Shown: piece by piece, positions 1 through 9,254 of the stretch | Layout of the letters: the number at the start of each line of letters is the position of its first letter | Numbering within the stretch: position 1 is the stretch's first letter | Origin: Prevotella sp. P3-122 | GTDB lineage: Bacteria > Bacteroidota > Bacteroidia > Bacteroidales > Bacteroidaceae | DNA length: 64,000 bases | Assembly: GCF_002251365.1 (NCBI RefSeq) | Contig: NZ_NPJH01000007.1 | Span: 54,965-118,964, forward strand | Direction: 5' to 3' | Position numbers and translations under genes: made by a program | Notes under the pieces: model-generated | Told to the model about the DNA's origin: nothing | Databases searched by the model: none | What the model saw: only the letters and a program-made list of their open reading frames with translations

Positions 1-2
1 GG

Positions 3-1109
3 GACAACCTGAAAGGCAACCGGAACCTGCCGCAGACGGAACAGTCTATGAAGAATCTGCTAAAGGATTCGGCCAACCTCGGCAATAAGAAGATTTGGCT
101 TTACCTGTTTGATGCCATACGCAAACAATACGAGCAAGGAAATGAGAAACTGTATCTCAAGCAACAATACGATACAGCCTCGCTTGTGAATATAGCCCAT
201 AGGTTGTTTTTGGCGATGGAGCGTTTCGACTCGATAGATGCCGCACCTGACAAGACAGGAAAGTCAAAGCCTGAATATCGCAAGAAACATGCTGACCTGC
301 TCAATACGCTTAGACCAAATCTCTATAACGGAGCACTCTTCCTTATAGGTAAGCAGAAGTATGATGAGGCTTACAACTATCTCGATACCTATATAGATTG
401 TGCCAACCGTCCGATGTTTAGGAACTATGCTTATTCGGAGAAGGATACGGTCATGCCACAGGCTGCCTATTGGGCTGTGTATTGTGGGTATAGGCTTGCG
501 GATGCGCGCAAGACCCTCCACCACACCTATCTGGCTTTGAAGGACAAGAGGCACATCGAGCCCATGCTTCAATACCTGGCCACTACATACCAGCTTGAGG
601 GTGACACTACCCGATACAGGAAAGCATTGATGGAAGGCTTCTCGCGTTATCCACTTAATTCCTATTTCTTCTCCGAGCTTGTCAACCACTATTGTGCTGC
701 TGACGAGTGGACAGAGGCTCTCGCAGTAGCTGATAAAGCCTTACAGTCAGACTCCCTAAGCAAGGTGTTCCTACTGGCAAAGTCTACTATTTTGCTCAAT
801 CTTGAACGTTACGATGAGACTATCAAGGTAAGCGACAGGCTGATAGCTCTGGATGACAGTCTTGCCCAGGCTCAGCTCAATGCCGGATTGGCATATTTCA
901 ACAAGGGAGTGGCTATGGATGTGCGTACTAAACGCACCACACATAAGCATGAAATCCTTGATATGTACAAGAAGGCTTTACCATATTTGGAAAAAGCACG
1001 CAAGCAGTTGCCCGAACAGAAAGACAAATGGAGTCTGCCACTATATACGATATACCTGAACCTGAATATGGGTGAGGAGTTCGACGAGATAGACAAGCTC
1101 ATAAGATAA
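3..1109 (+). CDS. TPR-repeat protein, 5' end outside window
   Basis: A tetratricopeptide-repeat protein that probably acts as a protein-interaction scaffold; the partner is unknown. The frame is open from the first bases of the window through the first ATG at 48, so the true start almost certainly lies upstream and the visible part is the C-terminal portion. Helical pairs with TPR spacing are visible, for example around residues 215-310 counted from the ATG at 48 (stretches with WTEALAVADKAL and ERYDETIKVSDRLIAL). It ends 2 nt before the DEAD-box helicase ATG, so the two are probably co-transcribed. No enzymatic motif is seen. TPR assignment is fairly sure; function is unknown. Confidence 0.75.
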   Translation, partial: DNLKGNRNLPQTEQSMKNLLKDSANLGNKKIWLYLFDAIRKQYEQGNEKLYLKQQYDTASLVNIAHRLFLAMERFDSIDAAPDKTGKSKPEYRKKHADLLNTLRPNLYNGALFLIGKQKYDEAYNYLDTYIDCANRPMFRNYAYSEKDTVMPQAAYWAVYCGYRLADARKTLHHTYLALKDKRHIEPMLQYLATTYQLEGDTTRYRKALMEGFSRYPLNSYFFSELVNHYCAADEWTEALAVADKALQSDSLSKVFLLAKSTILLNLERYDETIKVSDRLIALDDSLAQAQLNAGLAYFNKGVAMDVRTKRTTHKHEILDMYKKALPYLEKARKQLPEQKDKWSLPLYTIYLNLNMGEEFDEIDKLIR

Positions 1110-1111
1110 GA

Positions 1112-2440
1112 ATGATGGATATAAAAAAGTATTTAGACAAAATTGGAGTAAAGGAGCTGAATGCAATGCAACAGGATGCTCTTGACACGATATGCTCGTC
1201 AAATGATGACGTTGTGGTTCTCTCTCCGACAGGCACAGGCAAAACCCTGGCCTACCTGTTGCCTCTGACAGAACTTGTAGACGCCTCATCGGATGACCTT
1301 CAGACCGTAGTTGTTGTACCTGGTCGTGAGTTGGCATTACAGTCAGCCACAGTGCTGAAGGGATTGTCGTCAGGCATTAGAAGCCTTGCATGTTATGGAG
1401 GACGGCCTGCCATGGACGAGCACAGGCAATTACGTCAGGTTTGCCCACAGGTGATTTTCGGTACACCTGGTCGTTTGAACGATCATCTCGACAAGGGGAA
1501 TATTAGTCCTGCACAAATCGGCATTCTTGTTATCGACGAGTTTGATAAGTGTCTTGAAATGGGCTTTAGCGATGAGATGATTCGTCTGCTGGCCAAACTG
1601 CCAAATATCCGACGCCGCATTCTTCTTTCTGCTACTGACGCTGAGGAGATACCGCACTTCGTCGGTCATGGTAACATCCGGCGAATTGACTATCTGTCAG
1701 AAAACAAGAATGTGAGCGGACGGATAGCCCTGTACAGGGTTGACAGTCCAGAGAAGGACAAGTTGGAGACTCTGCGCTCGTTGCTGCTAAGTATCGGCAG
1801 CGGCAGTACAATAGTATTCCTCAACTACCGTGAGAGCGTAGAGCGGGCATCGGCATATCTTTCCGAGCAAGGATTTTCTGTTTCGGCTTTTCACGGAGGC
1901 TTGGACCAACGTGGACGTGAATCTGCGCTCTATCGCTTTGCCAACGGTTCGGCCTGCATACTGGTAAGTACCGACCTTGGCAGTCGCGGACTTGATATAC
2001 CAGATGTAGAAAACATCATCCATTATCACATGCCTGAGACAAAGGAAGCATATCTTCACAGGATAGGACGTACGGCAAGATGGGACAAGAATGGCAGGGC
2101 TTTCTTTATTCTTGCATCGGGAGAGAAGATACCTGACTATGTTGCTGGTGACATCCCAAACTACAGTCTATCTCCGACGGGGATGCCCGCTCGCCCGCGT
2201 ATGACTACATTATATATAGGTAAGGGCAAGAAGGACAAGATAAGCAAGGGCGACCTGGTAGGATTTTTGTGTAAGAAAGGAGGGCTTAGCAAGGACGATA
2301 TTGGCCGTATCGATGTGCGTGACTATTATTGTTATGTGGCCGTAAACCGAAGCAAGGCAGTCGAAATGCTAAAGAAAGTTCGAGGAGAGAAAATAAAGGG
2401 GCTAAGGACGCTTGTCGAGATAGCAGCGCCAGAGGCATAA
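1112..2440 (+). CDS. DEAD-box ATP-dependent RNA helicase with DbpA-like C-terminal domain
   Basis: An RNA helicase of superfamily 2, likely in ribosome assembly or RNA remodelling. Seen: Q-motif region near residues 15-25, Walker A SPTGTGKT (38-45), motif II as DEFD rather than DEAD (142-145), SAT motif III (173-175), and the motif VI HRIGRTAR near 326. The last ~75 residues match the DbpA RNA-binding fold, which in E. coli DbpA binds 23S rRNA hairpin 92. Length (442) fits short DbpA-type enzymes. ATG at 1112 and a second ATG at 1115 are both possible starts. It follows the TPR gene by 2 nt. DbpA is the closest role I can propose; the symbol is left open. Confidence 0.9.
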   Translation: MMDIKKYLDKIGVKELNAMQQDALDTICSSNDDVVVLSPTGTGKTLAYLLPLTELVDASSDDLQTVVVVPGRELALQSATVLKGLSSGIRSLACYGGRPAMDEHRQLRQVCPQVIFGTPGRLNDHLDKGNISPAQIGILVIDEFDKCLEMGFSDEMIRLLAKLPNIRRRILLSATDAEEIPHFVGHGNIRRIDYLSENKNVSGRIALYRVDSPEKDKLETLRSLLLSIGSGSTIVFLNYRESVERASAYLSEQGFSVSAFHGGLDQRGRESALYRFANGSACILVSTDLGSRGLDIPDVENIIHYHMPETKEAYLHRIGRTARWDKNGRAFFILASGEKIPDYVAGDIPNYSLSPTGMPARPRMTTLYIGKGKKDKISKGDLVGFLCKKGGLSKDDIGRIDVRDYYCYVAVNRSKAVEMLKKVRGEKIKGLRTLVEIAAPEA

Positions 2441-2478
2441 AACGCACTCTCTGTTATAAAAACTATCATCATCTATTC

Positions 2479-2514
2479 GTTTGGGCACTTGCGCATAAGC
2501 GTATGTGCCCAAAC
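2479..2514 (+). terminator. Hairpin after the DEAD-box gene
   Basis: A perfect 10-bp stem (GTTTGGGCAC at 2479-2488 with its complement at 2505-2514) around a 16-nt loop, 39 nt past the helicase stop. No strong T-run follows, so termination strength is uncertain. Confidence 0.55.
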
Positions 2515-2593
2515 ATTTATATGCAAATCGTATTCAAATCTCTATCCATATTGTCACGAAAATGCCTGCTTGACCGTATTTTTTTTAGAAATA

Positions 2594-2625
2594 TTTGGGT
2601 AATTGAAATAAAAACCGTAAATTCG
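2594..2625 (+). promoter_or_regulatory. Putative Bacteroidetes-type promoter for serC
   Basis: -33 TTTG at 2594-2597 and a -7-like TAAATTCG at 2618-2625 (consensus TAnnTTTG) are separated by 20 bp. The leader to the serC ATG would be about 30 nt. The -7 box has one mismatch. Confidence 0.5.
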
Positions 2626-2662
2626 CAGTCGTAAATTTATAACCAAATAAAATTGCATTAAA

Positions 2663-3736
2663 ATGAAGAAGTACAACTTTAATGCGGGTCCTTCAATACT
2701 TCCGCGTGAAGTTATTGAGAACACGGCAAAGCAAATCTTGGATTTCAACGGCTCTGGTCTCTCTCTTATGGAGATTAGTCATAGGGCAAAAGATTTCCAG
2801 CCAGTTGTTGACGAAAGCGTAGCTCTCTTCAAGGAACTGCTCGACATTCCAGAAGGCTATTCTGTGATTTATCTCGGTGGAGGAGCCTCATTGCAGTTCA
2901 TGCAGATTCCTGCAAACTTCCTGCTGAAGAAGGCTGCTTACGTGAACTCTGGTACATGGGCCAAGAAGGCTATGAAAGAGGCTAAGCATTTTGGTGAGGT
3001 GATAGAGGTCGCATCCTCGGCCGACTCAAACTACACGTTCTACCCCAAGGGCTTTGAGGCTCAGGTTCCAGCTGACGTAGACTACCTGCACGTATGTACG
3101 AACAATACTATATATGGAACGGAGATACGTAAGGATCTTGATGTAAATGTCCCTCTTATCGCTGACATGTCATCAGACATTATGAGCCGTCCTGTTGACG
3201 TGTCGAAGTACAAGGCCATATATGCTGGCGCTCAGAAGAATATCTCTATGGCTGGTGTTACTGTCATCATTGTTAAGGACGATGAACTTGGCAAGGCTCC
3301 ACGTGAGTTGCCGACTATGATAGATTATCGCACACATGTTGAGAAGGGGTCAATGTTCAATACTCCTCCTGTAGTACCTATCTACGCCATGCTTGAAAAC
3401 CTTCGTTGGCTGAAGCGCAATGGCGGTCTTGAGGCTGCCGACAAGCGTGCTCACGAACGTGCAGAGGCTTTGTATGCAGAGATTGACCGTAACAAGCTGT
3501 TCCGTGGAACCGTTGAAGAGGGCTCACGCTCGCTTATGAACATCTGCTTCGTTATGAACGATGAGTATAAAGAGCTGGAGAAGCCATTCTTCGATTTCGC
3601 TACAGAGCGTGGCATGGTTGGTATTAAGGGACATCGCTCAGTAGGCGGTTTCCGCGCAAGCTGCTACAACGCAATGACTATGGAAGGTGTGAATGCGCTG
3701 ATTGAGACCATGAAGGATTTCGAGGCACAACATTAA
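2663..3736 (+). CDS. serC: Phosphoserine aminotransferase
   Basis: A PLP-dependent class V aminotransferase (EC 2.6.1.52) that converts 3-phosphohydroxypyruvate and glutamate to O-phosphoserine, the second step of serine synthesis, in the cytosol; it may also serve pyridoxal phosphate synthesis. The 357-residue length is normal. The start [10 protein letters not shown] matches the family N-terminus, the glycine-rich LGGGASLQF phosphate-binding segment lies at 71-79, and the Schiff-base lysine is K192 in [11 protein letters not shown]. The gene is followed 19 nt later by serA, giving two consecutive pathway steps in one probable operon. Confidence 0.97.
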   Translation: MKKYNFNAGPSILPREVIENTAKQILDFNGSGLSLMEISHRAKDFQPVVDESVALFKELLDIPEGYSVIYLGGGASLQFMQIPANFLLKKAAYVNSGTWAKKAMKEAKHFGEVIEVASSADSNYTFYPKGFEAQVPADVDYLHVCTNNTIYGTEIRKDLDVNVPLIADMSSDIMSRPVDVSKYKAIYAGAQKNISMAGVTVIIVKDDELGKAPRELPTMIDYRTHVEKGSMFNTPPVVPIYAMLENLRWLKRNGGLEAADKRAHERAEALYAEIDRNKLFRGTVEEGSRSLMNICFVMNDEYKELEKPFFDFATERGMVGIKGHRSVGGFRASCYNAMTMEGVNALIETMKDFEAQH

Positions 3737-3755
3737 TTTTTTGTACGGATAACTT

Positions 3756-4670
3756 ATGAAAGTATTAGTTGCAACCGAGAAGCCTTTTGCGGCAGCAGCC
3801 GTTGAGGGTATAAGAAAAGAAATAGAGGGAGCAGGTCATGAACTGGCTCTGCTTGAGAAATATACAGAAAAACAACAGATTCTTGATGCCGTAAAGGATG
3901 CTGACGCCATGATAGTTCGCTCGGACAAGGTTGATGCCGAAGTACTTGAAGCGGCAAAGCAGCTGAAAATTGTTGTTCGCGCAGGAGCAGGCTATGACAA
4001 TATTGACCTTGCTACCGCAACTGCCCATAATGTAGTGGCTGAGAATACTCCTGGCCAGAACTCAAATGCTGTGGCAGAGCTGGTATTCGGCCTGCTTGTA
4101 TTTGCTGTTCGCAATTTCTATAACGGCAAGGCCGGTACTGAGCTTAAGGGTAAGAAACTGGGTATACTCGCCTTTGGCAATGTTGGCCGCAACGTTGCGC
4201 GTATAGCAGCAGGATTTGGCATGGAGGTGTATGCTTACGATGCCTTCTGTCCGAAAGAGGCTATCGAGGCAGCTGGAGTAAAAGCCGTAGACTGTCAGGA
4301 TGCTCTCTTTGAGACTTGCGACGTAGTATCTCTCCATATCCCGGCAACACCTGAGACTAAGCAGAGCATCAATGCCGCTTTGGTAGGAAAGATGAAGAAG
4401 GGTGGCATACTCGTCAACACAGCCCGCAAGGAGGTTGTGAACGAGCCTGAGCTTCTCGCTCTTATGGCCGAGCGTACAGACCTGAAATTCGTAACGGATA
4501 TCAAACCTGATGCTGACGAGGAGTTTGCCAAGCTTGAGGGAAGATATTTCAGCACGCCGAAGAAGATGGGTGCACAGACCGCCGAGGCTAATGCCAATGC
4601 AGGAATAGCTGCAGCAAGACAAATCAATGCCTTCTTTAGTGACGGATGCACCAAGTTTAAGGTTAACTAA
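3756..4670 (+). CDS. serA: D-3-phosphoglycerate dehydrogenase, short form without ACT domain
   Basis: A D-2-hydroxyacid dehydrogenase that would oxidise 3-phosphoglycerate with NAD+, the first step of serine synthesis. It has 304 residues with no C-terminal ASB or ACT regulatory domain, so serine feedback through ACT is not expected. Seen: nucleotide-binding segment LGILAFGNVGRNVAR (135-149) and the substrate-binding Arg in NTARKE (R224). Oddity: the usual TPHxG catalytic-His motif reads TPKKMG (267-272), with Lys269 in the His place. I recall this variant as typical of Bacteroidales serC-linked SerA. Adjacent serC supports the assignment. Confidence 0.93.
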   Translation: MKVLVATEKPFAAAAVEGIRKEIEGAGHELALLEKYTEKQQILDAVKDADAMIVRSDKVDAEVLEAAKQLKIVVRAGAGYDNIDLATATAHNVVAENTPGQNSNAVAELVFGLLVFAVRNFYNGKAGTELKGKKLGILAFGNVGRNVARIAAGFGMEVYAYDAFCPKEAIEAAGVKAVDCQDALFETCDVVSLHIPATPETKQSINAALVGKMKKGGILVNTARKEVVNEPELLALMAERTDLKFVTDIKPDADEEFAKLEGRYFSTPKKMGAQTAEANANAGIAAARQINAFFSDGCTKFKVN

Positions 4671-4685
4671 AAGATTTAAATATTA

Positions 4686-4738
4686 AAGCTCTGTGAACTA
4701 AGGATATAGATACCTGTAGTTCATGGGGCTTTTTTTTA
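4686..4738 (+). terminator. Rho-independent terminator or attenuator between serA and the DUF1015 gene
   Basis: An imperfect stem of about 14-16 bp with G-U pairs runs from about 4687-4703 to 4713-4730 (AGCTCTGTGAACTA against TAGTTCATGGGGCT), followed by a run of seven T. It sits 16 nt after the serA stop and before the DUF1015 start, so the downstream gene depends on read-through or its own promoter. Confidence 0.75.
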
Positions 4739-4764
4739 TTATATTATACCTAAACAATAACACT

Positions 4765-6018
4765 ATGGCTACTGTTAAACCTTTTAAGGGAATAAGACCA
4801 CCAAGAGAGTTTGTTGAGAGAGTAGAGTCAAGACCTTATGATGTTCTGTCATCGGAAGAGGCGAGAGCCGAGGCAGGCGACAACGAGATGAGTCTATACC
4901 ATATCATTAAGCCAGAGATAGACTTTCCTGTTGGAACGAGCGAATATGACCCACGTGTATATGAGAAGGCCGCCGATAATTTCCGTAAGTTCCAGGACAA
5001 CGGATGGCTCGTTCAGGACTCAAAGGAGCAATACTATATCTATGCACAGACCATGAACGGCAAGACTCAATACGGACTTGTTGTTGGAGCACTTGTTGAC
5101 GACTATATGACAGGTGTCATCAAGAAGCATGAGCTTACACGCCGTGACAAGGAGGAGGACAGGATGAAGCACGTAAGGGTGAACGACGCCAATATAGAGC
5201 CGGTATTCTTTGCATATCCTGACAACGAAGTCCTCAACGAACTTATCATGCGCTATGCATCCACCGAGCCTGAATACGACTTTATCGCGCCTGTTGACGG
5301 ATTTGGACATAAGTTCTGGGTGATATCCGACGACAAAGACATAGCAACCATTACGTCCGAGTTTGCCAAGATGCCAAGCCTGTATATTGCCGACGGCCAC
5401 CACAGGTCGGCTGCCGCCGCTCTTGTCGGAGCAGAAAAGGCCAAGCAGAATGCCAACCATCGTGGCGATGAGGAATACAACTATTTCATGGCCGTATGCT
5501 TCCAGGCATCACAGCTAACCATTCTGGACTACAACCGTGTTGTCACCGACCTCAACCGCATGGACTCTGCTGAATTCAAGGCCAAGCTGTCACGCAGTTT
5601 CGTTGTCGAGGACAAGGGCGAGCATATATACAAGCCGCAACGTTTGCACGAGTTCTCCATGTATCTTGACGGACATTGGTACTCTCTTGTTGCCAAAGAA
5701 GGCACATACGATGATAACGACCCTATTGGGGTGCTTGATGTAGATATCTCAAGCAGGCTTATCCTTGACGACCTTCTTGGCATAAAGGATTTGCGCAGTA
5801 GCAAGCGGGTAGACTTTGTTGGCGGGCTACGTGGACTTGAAGAGCTGAAACGCAGGGTCGACAGCGGTGAGATGCGCATGGCGCTTGCCCTGTATCCTGT
5901 ATCCATGCAGCAGATTATGGATATTGCCGACAGCGGAAATATCATGCCACCAAAAGCTACGTGGTTTGAGCCGAAATTAAGGTCAGGACTTGTAATTCAC
6001 AAACTGACGGAAGAGTAA
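4765..6018 (+). CDS. DUF1015 family protein
   Basis: A conserved protein of unknown function, commonly found in Bacteroidetes after serC and serA, as here. I chose the ATG at 4765 (MATVKPFKGIRPP, 417 residues). The upstream in-frame ATG at 4723 lies inside the terminator stem and would add a non-conserved hydrophobic stretch. Family marks seen: KPFKGIRPP and a VESRPYDVLS-like N-terminus, and the strongly conserved YIADGHHRSAAA motif in the middle, which looks like an active or binding site. No signal peptide. A link to serine metabolism is inference from neighbourhood only. Confidence 0.88.
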   Translation: MATVKPFKGIRPPREFVERVESRPYDVLSSEEARAEAGDNEMSLYHIIKPEIDFPVGTSEYDPRVYEKAADNFRKFQDNGWLVQDSKEQYYIYAQTMNGKTQYGLVVGALVDDYMTGVIKKHELTRRDKEEDRMKHVRVNDANIEPVFFAYPDNEVLNELIMRYASTEPEYDFIAPVDGFGHKFWVISDDKDIATITSEFAKMPSLYIADGHHRSAAAALVGAEKAKQNANHRGDEEYNYFMAVCFQASQLTILDYNRVVTDLNRMDSAEFKAKLSRSFVVEDKGEHIYKPQRLHEFSMYLDGHWYSLVAKEGTYDDNDPIGVLDVDISSRLILDDLLGIKDLRSSKRVDFVGGLRGLEELKRRVDSGEMRMALALYPVSMQQIMDIADSGNIMPPKATWFEPKLRSGLVIHKLTEE

Positions 6019-6047
6019 GGTGATAAGAGGAAAGATAATTATTATAA

Positions 6048-6632
6048 ATGGACTCTTACAAGACAATCTCTGAAAAAATAGTGGGCGAGGGATATTATAC
6101 CGAGAAACGGAGTAAGTTCCTCGCCTTTTGTCATCATGTCGAGACAGCGGCAGAAGTAAAGGACATTGTAGCACGTTATAGAAAAGAGTATTACGATGCC
6201 CGACACGTTTGCTATGCCTATATGCTTGGCCCCGAGCGGTTGGAGTTTCGTGCCAACGATGATGGTGAGCCATCTGCCACAGCCGGCAAGCCCATTCTGG
6301 GACAAATCAATTCCCGTGAGCTTACCGACATTCTGATTGTCGTCATACGCTATTATGGCGGTGTAAACCTCGGAACAGGCGGTCTTATCGTTGCCTATCG
6401 TACAGCTGCTGCCGACGGCCTGGACCATTGTGTCGAGGAGACGAGGCTTGTAGAGGAGAAAATCACGTACACTTTTACGTACCCAATGATGAATGCTGTC
6501 ATGAAAGTTGTCAAGGACATGCAGCCAAGGGTAATCAGCCAACAGTTTGACAATACATGCTCCATAACACTCTCCATCCGCCGCAGTTTGGCAGAGGAGT
6601 TACGCTCTCGCCTTGACAAACTGTCTTTTTAG
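6048..6632 (+). CDS. YigZ/IMPACT family protein (UPF0029)
   Basis: A 194-residue protein of the YigZ/IMPACT family. The N-terminal domain carries the signature RYYGGVNLGTGGL followed by AYRTAAADGL (around residues 105-128), and the C-terminal ~65 residues form the small ferredoxin-like YigZ domain. Bacterial members are linked loosely to translation or nucleic-acid binding; the biochemical role is unsettled. The start at 6048 is 29 nt past the DUF1015 stop, so co-transcription is likely. Confidence 0.9.
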   Translation: MDSYKTISEKIVGEGYYTEKRSKFLAFCHHVETAAEVKDIVARYRKEYYDARHVCYAYMLGPERLEFRANDDGEPSATAGKPILGQINSRELTDILIVVIRYYGGVNLGTGGLIVAYRTAAADGLDHCVEETRLVEEKITYTFTYPMMNAVMKVVKDMQPRVISQQFDNTCSITLSIRRSLAEELRSRLDKLSF

Positions 6633-6686
6633 GCACATGGGGCTACGTAGGATTTTTTGTAACCTGCCTAAAATGTGTCTGCAAAA

Positions 6687-6718
6687 TTTGTATAAGTTGT
6701 CGGAATTTAGTAATTTTG
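6687..6718 (+). promoter_or_regulatory. Promoter for pheT
   Basis: -33 TTTG (6687-6690), 20-bp spacer, -7 TAATTTTG (6711-6718). This matches the Bacteroidetes primary-sigma consensus exactly and leaves a leader of roughly 20 nt before the pheT ATG. Confidence 0.8.
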
Positions 6719-6743
6719 CACAGTTTTTATACAAATCATTATA

Positions 6744-9206
6744 ATGAATATATCCTATAAATGGCTTAAAGAGTACGTAGACTTCGAACTTACTCCGCAA
6801 GAAACGGCAGACGCACTGACATCATGCGGATTGGAAGTAGGCGCACTCGAAGAAGTGCAAACAGTTAAGGGAGGCCTGAAGGGTCTCTTTGTCGGCAAGG
6901 TACTTACTTGCGACGTTCATCCCAATAGCGACCACCTTCATGTAACAACCGTTGACCTTGGCAAGGGAGAGCCTCAGCAGATTGTCTGTGGCGCACCCAA
7001 TGTGGCAGCAGGACAGAAAGTCATTGTCGCTGACCTTGGTTGCGTGCTTTATGATGGTGACAAGGAGTTTACTATCAAGAAGTCTAAACTCCGTGGCGTT
7101 GACAGCTTCGGCATGATTTGCGCTGAGGACGAGATTGGGGTTGGTAACGACCACTCTGGAATAATTGTCCTTCCTGAGGATGCCCAGATTGGCATGCCTG
7201 CTGCTGAATACTATCATTTGGAGAGCGACTGGGTAATAGAGGTCGACATAACGGCCAACCGTGCTGATGCCCTGAGCCATTATGGCGTGGCCCGCGACCT
7301 TTATGCTTGGCTTGTGCAGAATGGATATAAGACAAGTCTTCATCGCCCCGACTGTGACAAGTTTGAGGTTGACAACAACGACCTGCCTATAGACGTGGAG
7401 ATTGAGAACACAGAGGCTTGCAAGCGCTATGCCTGTGTCAGCATCACAGACTGTGATGTTAAGGAAAGCCCAGAATGGCTACAGGACAAGTTGCGTGTAA
7501 TCGGTCTGCGCCCAATCAACAATATCGTAGACATTACGAACTATGTCATGATGGCATACGGTCAGCCAATGCATTGCTTTGATGCCGATATGGTAACAGG
7601 GCATAAGATAGTTGTCCGTACACAGCCTGATGGCACAAGCTTTACAACACTTGATGGCGAGGAGCACAAGCTTGGCGAGCACGACCTGAGTATCTGCAAC
7701 GCTGAGGAACCTATGTGTATAGCCGGTATCTTTGGTGGAAAGGGTAGCGGCACGTATGATACCACACGCAATGTGGTTCTTGAGAGTGCCTACTTCCATC
7801 CCACATGGATTCGCAAGAGTGCACGCCGCCATGGTCTGAGCACGGACTCCAGCTTCCGTTTCGAGCGTGGAGTTGACCCAAATGGAACTATCTATGCCTT
7901 GAAACAGGCTGCCATACTCTGCAAGGAGCTTGCTGGCGGCAAGGTGTCCATGCAGATAAAGGATGTATATCCAACTCCTATCGCTGATGCCAAGGTAAGG
8001 CTTGACTATGCCTATGTTGACACACTCATAGGAAAGCAGATTGGTAAAGACACAATAAAGAGTATCGTCAATACTCTTGAGATGAGAATAGAGAAAGAGG
8101 ATGCAGAGGGACTTGATCTTGTAGTACCTGCTTATCGTGTTGACGTTCAGCGTCCGTGCGACGTCGTTGAGGACATTCTCCGCATCTATGGCTACAACAA
8201 TGTTGAGATACCTACTCAGCTCAAGTCTTCGCTCACCATACCCAGCGAGGAAGACAAGAACCACAAGCTTGAGAACCTTATCGGAGAACAGCTTGTCGGC
8301 TGCGGCTTCAACGAGATAATGAACAACTCGCTTACAAAGACCGCTTACTATACAGACCTCAAGACCTTCTCTGCTGATACTACGGTAAAGGTTATGAACC
8401 CTCTTAGCGCCGACCTCGGCGTTATGCGCCAGACATTGTTGTTCGGAGGTCTTGAGAGCATCATGCGCAACGCCAACCGAAAGAATGCCAACTTGCGTTT
8501 CTTTGAGTTTGGCAACTGCTATCATTATGATGCCGGCAAGTGGACTGCCGAGGAACCAGTCAAGGCATACGTTCAGGAGAAGCATCTCTCACTATGGGTT
8601 ACAGGTAAGCGTGTAGAAGGCTCGTGGGCACATGCCAATGAGGACTCTACATTCTACGAGCTTAAGGCATACGTTGAGAACATATTTGCGCGTCTTGGCG
8701 TGGCACAGGGTGCATTTGTAATCGAGAATTGCGACAACGACATCTTCTCTAAGGCCATCGCTATTAGGACACGTGCAGGAAAGACACTTGCCGAGTTGGG
8801 CATCATCTCAAGAAAGATACTCAAGCAGGCAGATATCTCGGCCGATGTGTTCTATGCTGACATCAACTGGACAAACGTGATGAAGGCTATTCGCAAGAAT
8901 AAGGTTGAGTACGTAGAGCTGAGTAAGTTCCCGGCTGTAAGCCGAGACTTGGCTTTGCTTATTGACGAGAGTGTCAACTTCGGGCAGATTGTGGAAATAG
9001 CACGTCAGAGTGAGAAGAAACTTCTGAAGAAGGTTGAGCTGTTCGATGTATATCAGGGCAAGAACCTGCCTGCGGGAAAGAAGAGCTATGCCGTAAACTT
9101 CATTCTTCAGGATGAGCAGAAGACGCTCAACGACAAGCAGATTGATGCTATTATGCAGAAGCTCATATCCAACCTCAAGGCGAAGCTTGGGGCAGAGCTA
9201 AGATAA
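6744..9206 (+). CDS. pheT: Phenylalanine-tRNA ligase beta subunit
   Basis: The large subunit of the (alpha-beta)2 phenylalanyl-tRNA synthetase (EC 6.1.1.20); it binds tRNA-Phe and performs editing while PheS carries the aminoacylation site. The 820-residue length is typical. Domains in order: N-terminal MNISYKWLKEYVDF segment, EMAP-like tRNA-binding domain (about 40-155), B3/B4 editing domain (about 210-380), B5 domain (about 405-475), catalytic-like core, and a C-terminal FDX-ACB anticodon-binding domain (about 725-820; SKFPAVSRDLALL). pheS is not adjacent, as is common in Bacteroidetes. It has its own promoter. Confidence 0.98.
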   Translation: MNISYKWLKEYVDFELTPQETADALTSCGLEVGALEEVQTVKGGLKGLFVGKVLTCDVHPNSDHLHVTTVDLGKGEPQQIVCGAPNVAAGQKVIVADLGCVLYDGDKEFTIKKSKLRGVDSFGMICAEDEIGVGNDHSGIIVLPEDAQIGMPAAEYYHLESDWVIEVDITANRADALSHYGVARDLYAWLVQNGYKTSLHRPDCDKFEVDNNDLPIDVEIENTEACKRYACVSITDCDVKESPEWLQDKLRVIGLRPINNIVDITNYVMMAYGQPMHCFDADMVTGHKIVVRTQPDGTSFTTLDGEEHKLGEHDLSICNAEEPMCIAGIFGGKGSGTYDTTRNVVLESAYFHPTWIRKSARRHGLSTDSSFRFERGVDPNGTIYALKQAAILCKELAGGKVSMQIKDVYPTPIADAKVRLDYAYVDTLIGKQIGKDTIKSIVNTLEMRIEKEDAEGLDLVVPAYRVDVQRPCDVVEDILRIYGYNNVEIPTQLKSSLTIPSEEDKNHKLENLIGEQLVGCGFNEIMNNSLTKTAYYTDLKTFSADTTVKVMNPLSADLGVMRQTLLFGGLESIMRNANRKNANLRFFEFGNCYHYDAGKWTAEEPVKAYVQEKHLSLWVTGKRVEGSWAHANEDSTFYELKAYVENIFARLGVAQGAFVIENCDNDIFSKAIAIRTRAGKTLAELGIISRKILKQADISADVFYADINWTNVMKAIRKNKVEYVELSKFPAVSRDLALLIDESVNFGQIVEIARQSEKKLLKKVELFDVYQGKNLPAGKKSYAVNFILQDEQKTLNDKQIDAIMQKLISNLKAKLGAELR

Positions 9207-9254
9207 CGAGAAAGACAAACATTGTAGATAAAAATATTTAAACACATTATTCCA

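Noticed and set aside
7479..8585. 368-codon - frame opposite pheT
   Set aside because: pheT is unambiguous and complete on the + strand; the reverse frame has no family match.
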